Part shown: piece after piece, positions 1 to 5,811 of the stretch
How positions within the stretch are numbered: position 1 is the first letter of the stretch
Layout: each line of letters opens with the position of its first letter
Source of the DNA: a virus
Length of the DNA stretch: 31,245 bases
Reading direction: 5' to 3' (one strand)
Virus record (IMG/VR): IMGVR_UViG_3300042894_001036
Location: 1 to 31,245 of that record
The notes under the pieces: model-generated
What the model was told of the DNA's origin: nothing
What the model saw: the letters and a program-made list of their open reading frames with translations, nothing else
Database searches by the model: none
Translations under genes and position numbers: made by a program

Positions 1-96
1 TACGACATAGCACAGGAGAGATTACAAGTATCCAAAGAAGACCTTAAAAAGTTATTGAAGGAAAAGATTAGTAATGGGCAGCAAGAGTTATTCTAA
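1..96 (+). CDS. C-terminal end of DNA methyltransferase (partial)
   Basis: Frame 1 is open from the first base and reads YDIAQERLQ followed by a lysine-rich helix ending in QQELF and TAA at 94-96. An aromatic-x-IAxxRL segment is the usual last conserved piece of beta-class N6-adenine/N4-cytosine methyltransferases, a few residues after the SAM-binding motif and the IGIE-type strand. The methyltransferase that runs off the right end of the window stops just before this segment would be expected, so I infer these are two ends of one gene. The last 23 nt overlap the first cassette gene in another frame. The fragment alone is too short to prove identity. Confidence 0.75.
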   Translation, partial: YDIAQERLQVSKEDLKKLLKEKISNGQQELF

Positions 97-457
97 AGGT
101 ATTAGTTGGATAGATGATTGTAGGATTCCGTTTGTGGATGAGGGGGATAAGAGTATTGGGATTATAACAAAACAAAAACAAAATATATTTGGAAATGGAG
201 ATGGATTTATCAGAGGTGAATATCAACTAAACACTCAAGGTCGTTTCCCCGCTAATCTATTGGTAAGTGATGATATGTTGAATGACGGGGTTATTAGTAA
301 ATCAAATGATAATATTAGAAACAACAGAATAGAACAAAAAATATATGGTGGAGGAAAAGGAATACCACCACAATCAACAAATGGTTTCAACGACAAAGGA
401 ACGAATAGTCGTTATTACGACATAGATAAATGGTTTGATAATTTGATAGATGTATAG
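74..457 (+). CDS. TRD-like cassette 1 of five (methyltransferase recognition-segment paralogue)
   Basis: This 127-residue protein begins inside the methyltransferase tail. It has three conserved blocks: YSKGISWIDDCRIPF near residues 6-20, GRFPANLLVSDDMLNDG near 56-72, and GTNSRYYDIDKWF near 109-121. Two unrelated variable stretches lie between them. I recall this block order as an internal segment of phage beta-class DNA methyltransferases, between motif VIII and motif X where the target recognition domain lies. No SAM or catalytic motif is present, so it cannot methylate alone. The N-terminus MGSKS differs from the other cassettes, and Tyr6-Ser7 use different codons (TAT TCT). It could be a trans-acting specificity peptide or a recombination donor; the function is inferred. 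Confidence 0.7.
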   Translation: MGSKSYSKGISWIDDCRIPFVDEGDKSIGIITKQKQNIFGNGDGFIRGEYQLNTQGRFPANLLVSDDMLNDGVISKSNDNIRNNRIEQKIYGGGKGIPPQSTNGFNDKGTNSRYYDIDKWFDNLIDV

Positions 458-824
458 CAAGGGTATTAGTTGGATAGATGATTGTAGGATTCCTCATAAT
501 GAAGAAATCATGGTGGCAATAGATTATCAAGAAACCAAACAAAGTGATAATGGTTGGGGTACAAAAAATAGAATACTTGAACCATCCAATAGAGGTCGTT
601 TCCCCGCTAATCTATTAGTATCAGATGATATGTTGAATGATGGTGTTATTAGTAAGAGTGTGAGTGGAGGTAAAGGAAAGGCTTTACCCAACTCTGATGG
701 AAAAAATGACGGTATTAGAATGAGGCCTGAAACTGTAAAAGAAAGAGGTGGTTTCAACGACAAAGGAACAAATAGTCGTTATTACGACATAGATAAATGG
801 TTTGATAAAATAATAGATGTATAG
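450..824 (+). CDS. TRD-like cassette 2 of five
   Basis: The 124-residue protein starts at ATGTATAG, where its ATG overlaps the TAG stop of cassette 1 by 8 nt, suggesting termination-reinitiation. It keeps the N-terminal (GISWIDDCRIP), middle (GRFPANLLVSDDMLNDG) and C-terminal (GTNSRYYDIDKWF) blocks. Its first variable stretch is unlike the others (HNEEIMVAIDYQETKQ, later GWGTKNR) and the second is glycine- and lysine-rich. It is the only copy with His instead of Phe after CRIP and with DKIIDV instead of DNLIDV at the end. Serine in LLVSDD is TCA here but AGT in three copies, a silent difference. There are no catalytic motifs. Probable role: an alternative DNA-recognition segment. Confidence 0.7.
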   Translation: MYSKGISWIDDCRIPHNEEIMVAIDYQETKQSDNGWGTKNRILEPSNRGRFPANLLVSDDMLNDGVISKSVSGGKGKALPNSDGKNDGIRMRPETVKERGGFNDKGTNSRYYDIDKWFDKIIDV

Positions 825-1236
825 CAAGGGTATTAGTTGGATAGACGATTGTAGGATTCCGTTTGAGGATACACAAAACCCTGCTACCAATCCAAAATAT
901 AGATTACAAGGTGATTATAAGATGCCAGAAAAAGGACAGATAAGTGATGGGTCAATAACTCAATTTAGAAGTTCATTAAACGAAATAGATGTTAGGGGTC
1001 GTTTCCCCGCTAATCTATTGGTAAGTGATGATATGTTGAATGATGGTATAATTTATAGTAGTGGAAGTGGTGATGGAAAAATGGAAATGATAAACATAAA
1101 TGACGCACACCATTTCAATTTTATAGAAAAGAATAGAAAAGTTGTTAAAATGAAAGGAGTTCAATACAACGACAAAGGAACGAATAGTCGTTATTACGAC
1201 ATAGATAAATGGTTTGATAATTTGATAGATGTATAG
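817..1236 (+). CDS. TRD-like cassette 3 of five (longest)
   Basis: This is the longest copy, 139 residues, starting at the same ATGTATAG overlap. The first variable region is about 40 residues (after FEDTQNPATNPKY) and the second about 45, containing a His/Asn/Lys-rich stretch. Despite these extra lengths the frame is kept through all three conserved blocks, which argues that it encodes a selected protein. The middle block continues GIIYSSG where other copies have GVISKS. It has the same family logic as its neighbours: a detached recognition segment without SAM-binding or catalytic residues. Confidence 0.7.
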   Translation: MYSKGISWIDDCRIPFEDTQNPATNPKYRLQGDYKMPEKGQISDGSITQFRSSLNEIDVRGRFPANLLVSDDMLNDGIIYSSGSGDGKMEMININDAHHFNFIEKNRKVVKMKGVQYNDKGTNSRYYDIDKWFDNLIDV

Positions 1237-1597
1237 CAAGGGTATTAGTTGGATAGATGATTGTAGAATACCATTTGTGGATGAGGGGGATATAAAGTCA
1301 GCAACACCAGGTTCATTAAACGCAACAGGTGAGTTCAGTTCATTTGGATTTAAGAGTGGTAATGAATTAAATACCACAGGTCGTTTCCCCGCTAATCTAT
1401 TGGTGTCAGATGATATGTTGAATGATGGTAGTGTGAGTAAAAGTGGTTCTAATAGAAATAATACAAAATATTCTCCATCTAAATCTCAAGTGGTTTATTT
1501 TGGTGGAGGTAATAAGGACAGCGAACCAAAAGACAAAGGAACAAATAGTCGTTATTACGACATAGATAAATGGTTTGATAATTTGATAGATGTATAG
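1229..1597 (+). CDS. TRD-like cassette 4 of five (shortest)
   Basis: The 122-residue copy begins at the 8-nt ATGTATAG overlap. After CRIPFVDEGD, shared with cassette 1, comes a Ser/Gly/Phe-rich variable stretch. The middle block is followed by GSVSKSGSNRNN and then a stretch ending YFGGGNKDSEPK before DKGTNSRYYDIDKWF. Arg-Ile-Pro is written AGA ATA CCA here and in cassette 5, but AGG ATT CCG or CCT in cassettes 1-3, so the conserved block differs silently. No catalytic motif is seen. Its sequence between blocks is not shared with the other four. Confidence 0.7.
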   Translation: MYSKGISWIDDCRIPFVDEGDIKSATPGSLNATGEFSSFGFKSGNELNTTGRFPANLLVSDDMLNDGSVSKSGSNRNNTKYSPSKSQVVYFGGGNKDSEPKDKGTNSRYYDIDKWFDNLIDV

Positions 1598-1979
1598 CAA
1601 GGGTATTAGTTGGATAGATGATTGTAGAATACCATTTGTAGATGAGGTTGGTATTAAAATATCTGGTGATAAAAAACATCTACAAAAATGGAAAGAAAAA
1701 GATGGTCGTGAAAAAAGAAATATTGATGAGATACAAAATACACCTTACATAAACACTCAAGGCAGATTCCCCGCTAATCTATTGGTAAGTGATGATATGT
1801 TGAATGATGGTGTTATTACAAAAAGTGAAGGACGAAAGATATACGATAATGAAGATATAAACATAAATAATAATGTTTATAATGATGGATGGAAAAGACA
1901 AAAAAGTGATATTAAAGACAAAGGAACGAATAGTCGTTATTACGACATAGATAAATGGTTTGATAATTTGATAGAATAA
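1590..1979 (+). CDS. TRD-like cassette 5 of five (last)
   Basis: This 129-residue copy starts with ATGTATAG and ends DNLIE-TAA rather than DNLIDV-TAG. Its stop lies one base before the ATG of the next, unrelated gene, so the array ends exactly here. The first variable stretch is highly charged (KHLQKWKEKDGREKRN) and the second is Asn/Asp/Tyr-rich. Gly-Arg of GRFPANLL is written GGC AGA where the other copies have GGT CGT, again a silent change. It carries no methyltransferase catalytic motif. It may form a transcript with the methyltransferase upstream and the packaging genes downstream. Confidence 0.7.
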   Translation: MYSKGISWIDDCRIPFVDEVGIKISGDKKHLQKWKEKDGREKRNIDEIQNTPYINTQGRFPANLLVSDDMLNDGVITKSEGRKIYDNEDININNNVYNDGWKRQKSDIKDKGTNSRYYDIDKWFDNLIE

Positions 1980-1980
1980 T

Positions 1981-2184
1981 ATGCCAGAAAGTAAGAAACG
2001 TGGAGGCAAGAAAGCCCACAACAAAAGAGTTAAAGCGAGAAACGAAAAGATGAAAGGGAAGATTTGGGAGTTTGAGATGCTTAAACGAAAAATCTATGAG
2101 GAAGCCAAACATAGATATTTGGATGAACAAAATAAACCAACAGAATTAAAAATAAAAACAGATGACGGATATAATAATTCCTGA
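1981..2184 (+). CDS. Small basic protein upstream of terminase
   Basis: This 67-residue protein is strongly basic at the N-terminus (SKKRGGKKAHNKRVKARN) and is then probably helical, with many Glu, Lys and Tyr residues. I recall small RGGxKAHxKR proteins near terminase genes of Bacteroidota phages, but I know no established function. A nucleic-acid-binding or packaging role is a guess from charge and position. It starts one base after the stop of cassette 5 and overlaps the terminase small subunit by 23 nt, so it belongs to the same tightly packed operon. Confidence 0.7.
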   Translation: MPESKKRGGKKAHNKRVKARNEKMKGKIWEFEMLKRKIYEEAKHRYLDEQNKPTELKIKTDDGYNNS

Positions 2185-2626
2185 TGATGAATTACCCCTA
2201 ACACCAATACCTCCACGACCAGCGGGGAGACCAAAGGGTTCATACGCAAAAAGAATGACCGATGTTGAAAAAAGAACATTCATCAATAATGCGGCAAGAG
2301 AGATATTAGAAAACCACCTGTCTTATGGTGAGTTTGTAAAGTATTGTAAGGACAGCGCAAATATGTCTAAATCACAAGCAAATGAATATTGGGGTAAAGT
2401 ATGGGTATTACTGAAGAAAAAGTTTGAACTTGAAAAAGACAAACTTGTATTGAAACATACACAGAAATATTGGGACATATACGAACAAGCGTTGATGTCT
2501 AATGATTATACAAACGCAAGACAAGCATTAAATGACCTTGCTAAATTACAAGGTTTGAATGAACCTGAGAAAGTGCATATTACAGGAACCTCAATCAAAC
2601 TAAACTTTGGGGAACCGAGTGAATAA
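2162..2626 (+). CDS. terS: Terminase small subunit (probable)
   Basis: The 154-residue protein lies directly upstream of the large terminase. It has a proline-rich start (PIPPRPAGRPKGSY), a helical segment with NMSKSQANEYW that could be a DNA-binding helix-turn-helix, and a long helical half with ALMSNDYTNARQALNDLAKL. The latter resembles the oligomerisation helices of small terminases, which recognise the packaging site and regulate the large subunit. The C-terminal tail is short and acidic. Identification rests on length, position and helix pattern; small terminases diverge quickly, so sequence alone is only moderately convincing. Confidence 0.75.
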   Translation: MTDIIIPDDELPLTPIPPRPAGRPKGSYAKRMTDVEKRTFINNAAREILENHLSYGEFVKYCKDSANMSKSQANEYWGKVWVLLKKKFELEKDKLVLKHTQKYWDIYEQALMSNDYTNARQALNDLAKLQGLNEPEKVHITGTSIKLNFGEPSE

Positions 2627-2639
2627 ATAATATATTGTA

Positions 2640-3878
2640 ATGATTAAACAACTGACAGTTCAAGGTTTCACCCCTACCATTAAACAGAAGGAGATTATTG
2701 ATGCTTGTTTATCAAAGAACATCAAATACATAGTCGGTTGTTTTGGGAGACAATCAGGGAAATCATTTACTGCTATGAACCTACTATTGAAATGGGCTTT
2801 AGAAGATAATGGTTCAGTATCTATGTGGGTCTCACCAGTTTATTCACAAGCAAAAAAAGTATTCACAGAACTAACCAATACAATCGCAGGAACAGGACTT
2901 ACAAAATCTGTCAATAAGTCAGAACTAACCATCACCTTCATCAACGGGTCTGTGATGTATTTTAGGAGTGGTGAGAGAGAAGATACTTTGAGAGGTTATA
3001 CTTTGACCTATCTTGTTATTGATGAAGCGGCATACATCAAAGATAATGTTTGGATGGAAGTATTAAGACCGACAGTATTGGTTCAAGGTAAAAAGGTATT
3101 ATTCATATCTACACCAAAAGGAAAGAACTGGTTTCATCAAGTAGCATTACGAGGTATGAGTGATGAATACCCGACCTACAAAACATTCTTCGCTACATCA
3201 TTTGATACACCATTTATCACACACGAAGAATTGGAAGAAGCGAAATTATCTTTACCAGAAACAATCTATAAACAAGAGATACTAGCAGAGTTCATAGATG
3301 ATGGTGGGGAAGTATTCGGTTCATTAAAAAATAGTTGTGTATTGAATGATTACCCTGCCTATGACCCTTCCAAAAAGTATTATGCTGGTTTGGACTTTGG
3401 TCGTCAGAATGACTATACAGTTCTGACCATATTAAATGGGGATGGTGAGATGGTTGATTTTTATAGAGAAAGACAGAAGAGTTGGGACATCATCATTAGT
3501 GAAGTTGTTAATAAGTTGAAGAAATGGAGACCAGTATGTTTTGCTGAAGTTAATAGTATTGGAGATGTTCTTTATGAACAAATCAAAAAACAATACCCTT
3601 CAGTTCAACCATTCATAACCAGTAATGATAGTAAGCAAAACCTGATTGAAGATTTGATTATGGGTATGAATGAGACCAAAATTAAACTCCCCTCACCAGA
3701 CCTCAATACAGACCTTTACAAAGAACTTTCTGTTTTTACATATGAATACTCACCTAAGTCAAGAAAAGTCAAATACGGGTCTCCTAATGGGTTCCACGAC
3801 GACACAGTAATATCACTTGCATTATCATATCATTCCTACAAGAAAAAAGCAACTTATGGAACCTATGTTATTAGATAA
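2640..3878 (+). CDS. terL: Terminase large subunit, ATPase-nuclease
   Basis: This 412-residue protein is the packaging motor. The Walker A-like motif GRQSGKS is at residues 36-42, Walker B LVIDEA at 125-130, and the coupling motif LFISTPKGKNW follows near 153. The C-terminal RNase H-like nuclease begins with YAGLDFGRQNDYT, its first metal-binding Asp near 252. It ends with FHDDTVISLAL, with Asp387-Asp388 as the last acidic pair. Length fits a compact terminase. It translocates DNA into the prohead through the portal and cuts concatemers. The start follows an AT-rich 13-nt spacer after the small subunit, with no Shine-Dalgarno sequence. Confidence 0.96.
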   Translation: MIKQLTVQGFTPTIKQKEIIDACLSKNIKYIVGCFGRQSGKSFTAMNLLLKWALEDNGSVSMWVSPVYSQAKKVFTELTNTIAGTGLTKSVNKSELTITFINGSVMYFRSGEREDTLRGYTLTYLVIDEAAYIKDNVWMEVLRPTVLVQGKKVLFISTPKGKNWFHQVALRGMSDEYPTYKTFFATSFDTPFITHEELEEAKLSLPETIYKQEILAEFIDDGGEVFGSLKNSCVLNDYPAYDPSKKYYAGLDFGRQNDYTVLTILNGDGEMVDFYRERQKSWDIIISEVVNKLKKWRPVCFAEVNSIGDVLYEQIKKQYPSVQPFITSNDSKQNLIEDLIMGMNETKIKLPSPDLNTDLYKELSVFTYEYSPKSRKVKYGSPNGFHDDTVISLALSYHSYKKKATYGTYVIR

Positions 3879-3913
3879 GTTATGAATAAAAAAAACAATA
3901 AAGATATTTTTAT

Positions 3914-4606
3914 ATGATGAAGTTTAACTACCAAAACAAACAATACCAGATTGATGAACCCACCGTTGAAATGTGGTCTAAACTTACTTTATTACAGGAA
4001 TGGACTGATGAGCGTGAGTTCTGTGTAAAGTTATTATCATTCACCACAGGATTAACAGAAGAAGAAATTGAGAATAGTGATTACTTAGAAGTATTGAAAG
4101 TATCAAATGAGATTTCAGCATTCCTAAATGAGAGTGGGGATAAGTTCTATAATGAGTTTGACTTTAACAACAAAAAATACAGATTTTTAGATTTACCAAA
4201 TCTAACCTTTGGTGAGTTTATAGATATTGATACATACCTATCAAAAGAAGAACACGAAAAGAAAAGAGAGATGCCACTATTGATGGCTATGTTATACAGA
4301 GAAGTAGATGAGAAAGGAAACTACAAACCGTATAACTCAAAGGAATTACAACTTAAAGCAGAGGAGTTTAAGAAACTCCCCGTCCGTTATGTTCGTGGTT
4401 CTACCAATTTTTTTTTTCATTTAGACAAAACCTTGCAAGGCAATTTTCGGGGCTCTTTCGGGCTCCAGTTGAAGTTGATGGCAAAGATGATTTGGATACT
4501 CGTGAAGTTTATTCCTTTGATAAGTTTTGGGGTTGGTTCGCTACTCTTGTATCCTTGGCGAACGAAGATATTACAAAAATTGAAGAAATTACTAAATATC
4601 CGTTAG
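3914..4606 (+). CDS. Tail assembly chaperone-like protein, unshifted frame
   Basis: The frame is open for 230 codons, but it looks native only up to the T run at 4408-4417 (about residue 168). That part is acidic and helical, with NYQNKQYQIDEPTVEMWSKL at the start and FDFNNKKYRFLDLPNLTFGE near 85-105. After the T run the frame turns into a hydrophobic, then lysine-rich tail that resembles no domain I know. The -1 frame continues with a more protein-like segment. I infer a tail assembly chaperone made in short and frameshifted forms, as in many siphophages. It lies about 10 kb from the tape measure gene, which is unusual for this family. Confidence 0.6.
   Translation: MMKFNYQNKQYQIDEPTVEMWSKLTLLQEWTDEREFCVKLLSFTTGLTEEEIENSDYLEVLKVSNEISAFLNESGDKFYNEFDFNNKKYRFLDLPNLTFGEFIDIDTYLSKEEHEKKREMPLLMAMLYREVDEKGNYKPYNSKELQLKAEEFKKLPVRYVRGSTNFFFHLDKTLQGNFRGSFGLQLKLMAKMIWILVKFIPLISFGVGSLLLYPWRTKILQKLKKLLNIR
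4408..4417 (+). promoter_or_regulatory. Ten-T slippery run, candidate -1 frameshift site
   Basis: Ten consecutive T residues read AAT TTT TTT TTT CAT in the upstream frame. Moving back one base anywhere in the run keeps Phe codons paired and enters the frame that carries the GWF segment. Transcriptional slippage would act in the same place. It is also the kind of homopolymer where sequencing errors occur. Confidence 0.55.
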
Positions 4607-4701
4607 TGTTTGTTCTCAACTATTTATCATACACGAAGGATATAAACGACATCAGGAGACGAGAGGCTCAGAAGATACAACAACAAATGAAACAAAGATA
4701 A
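4417..4701 (+). CDS. Frameshift extension of the tail chaperone (-1 frame)
   Basis: This frame is open from about 4372 and has no ATG before the conserved part, so it probably needs a -1 slip from the upstream gene. It reads VEVDGKDDLDTREVYSFDKF, then GWFATLVSLANEDITKIEEI and a segment ending in a Gln/Lys-rich tail. The GWF...NEDI...EEITKYP...LNYLSY pattern resembles C-terminal parts of Bacteroidota phage tail chaperones as I recall them. A slip in the T run would give a protein of about 262 residues. The alternative is a homopolymer length error that splits one ordinary gene. A TTG start at 4492 is possible but less likely. Confidence 0.6.
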   Translation, partial: SFRQNLARQFSGLFRAPVEVDGKDDLDTREVYSFDKFWGWFATLVSLANEDITKIEEITKYPLVFVLNYLSYTKDINDIRRREAQKIQQQMKQR

Positions 4702-4702
4702 T

Positions 4703-5251
4703 ATGGCAAACGCAGTCGGCTACTATAACTTTAAGAAGATAATGGATTTGCTAAGACAATTAGCAGATTATCATGAACAAATACAATCATGGGGATTTGG
4801 TGATGTGGAACAACTTATTTACAATACGGAAATGAGATTGAAGCAAGATAATGTCCAAAGTAATCAAGCCCCATTCTATCCTGCTATGTGGGTTATTCCT
4901 AATGGAGCAAAAACAGATGGTAGGGAAACTACCTATGATTTTAGCATCTTGATTATGGATATACAGAATACCAAAAACTTTGATAATGAATTGGATACAT
5001 ATAGTGATACACTAGACATTCTCAAAGATGTTATAGCCCAATTAAAATACGCAACAGGAATGGAATGTTATTGTAATCTTGATATTGACTATCCAATAGA
5101 TATGACCCCATTTGGTGAGGCATACGACGACTATGTAAATGGATGGACTGGTAATATTAAGTTGAGAGTTCCTGATGCAATAAACAGATGTATCGCACCT
5201 TATGCGGCATTCCCTCCTTGTGATAATAATAGTGATGGATCAAGCGAGTAA
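4703..5251 (+). CDS. Virion connector or tail-terminator-like protein
   Basis: The 182-residue protein begins one base after the chaperone extension stops. The N-terminal half is helical (FKKIMDLLRQLADYHEQIQSW). It is followed by a beta-rich region with YPAMWVIPNGAKTDGRETTYDFSI and DTLDILKDVIAQL, ending in a Ser/Asp tail. The pattern of a helix, strands and a conserved MWVIP segment next to a connector gene is typical of tail-completion or terminator proteins of this phage group. I cannot tell which ring it forms. Confidence 0.55.
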   Translation: MANAVGYYNFKKIMDLLRQLADYHEQIQSWGFGDVEQLIYNTEMRLKQDNVQSNQAPFYPAMWVIPNGAKTDGRETTYDFSILIMDIQNTKNFDNELDTYSDTLDILKDVIAQLKYATGMECYCNLDIDYPIDMTPFGEAYDDYVNGWTGNIKLRVPDAINRCIAPYAAFPPCDNNSDGSSE

Positions 5252-5810
5252 GTATCAATATTATTCATTTCAACAAATACCACGACCTAACTATAATGAG
5301 GCGATGGAGGAACTTGCTGCCATGTTTGAAAAATCACTCAAGGCAAACTTAGCAAAACCCTATCCATACGCACCAGGTTTCTTCGGTCAAAAATCTGCTT
5401 CGGGAATAAGGAATATGAAACAAAAAACTGGTTCATTATACAACTCTATAAATGTATCCTTTGACGAAGGCACCAATAAGATGAAGATAAACATGCTGAA
5501 CTATTGGAAGTATGTAAATGACGGAAGACAACCAGGTCAATATGTTCCTTTGAAACCTCTTATGGCTTGGATGAGAACTAAGGGGATGAATAGAGACCCA
5601 AGAGGTAGGTTCAAGAAGTTCAATATTAAAGGTGCAGCATTTGCAATATCAAAATCTATAAAGGAGTTTGGTATTCAACCAACCAATTTCTATGATGATA
5701 GTTTTGATACTTTGATTGACGCATTCAACAATCCTAATGGGCCTGCGGCACAACTTGGTATTGACCTTCAAAAGTTCCTAACCAGTATAATTCAAGAACC
5801 AATCAAATAA
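5235..5810 (+). CDS. Neck or tail-completion protein (HK97 gp10-like)
   Basis: I choose the ATG at 5235 (191 residues, MDQASKYQYYS). The upstream ATG at 5202 adds a hydrophobic stretch that lies wholly over the previous gene. Features are KTGSLYNSINVSFDEG, NYWKYVNDGRQPGQYVP and a C-terminal helical region. The pattern 'S-L-x-N-S-I ... Y-W-x-Y-V-N-D-G-R-Q-P-G' matches the gp10-like minor virion proteins that join the tail to the connector. It overlaps the previous gene by 17 nt and is one base from the next. The family call is by motif recall and position. Confidence 0.6.
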   Translation: MDQASKYQYYSFQQIPRPNYNEAMEELAAMFEKSLKANLAKPYPYAPGFFGQKSASGIRNMKQKTGSLYNSINVSFDEGTNKMKINMLNYWKYVNDGRQPGQYVPLKPLMAWMRTKGMNRDPRGRFKKFNIKGAAFAISKSIKEFGIQPTNFYDDSFDTLIDAFNNPNGPAAQLGIDLQKFLTSIIQEPIK

Positions 5811-5811
5811 T

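Larger units (their letters stand above)
89..1976 (+). repeat. Five-unit tandem array with conserved ends and variable centres
   Basis: Start-to-start spacings are about 361-412 bp, and each unit holds one cassette gene. Near-identical DNA spans every junction, from the codons for GTNSRYYDIDKWF through ATGTATAG to those for GISWIDDCRIP, about 100 bp. A second near-identical core of about 50 bp encodes GRFPANLLVSDDMLNDG. The stretches between them share no obvious similarity. Junction homology this long could support homologous exchange or copy-number change. Differences in the middle block are silent, so the conservation is not only recent duplication. Confidence 0.85.

Noticed and set aside
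74-1979. CRISPR-like array of repeats and spacers
   Set aside because: Units are 360-410 bp and coding, with two conserved cores per unit and no short palindromic repeats or cas genes.
74-1979. Diversity-generating retroelement with template and variable repeats
   Set aside because: There is no reverse transcriptase in the window, and the variable stretches differ in length and all bases, not by A-directed substitution.
74-1979. Pure metagenome mixing of strain variants
   Set aside because: Single-cassette variants would not create the stop-start junctions between cassettes, which are seen four times. Copy number and order may still be wrong.
1015-2130. Minus-strand frames with YQTIYLCRNNDY or QIIKPFIYVV
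   Set aside because: They are complements of the conserved GTNSRYYDIDKWF block and repeat with it.
4492-4701. Separate gene starting at TTG
   Set aside because: The frame is open well before this codon with protein-like sequence, and a slip from the upstream gene explains it better.
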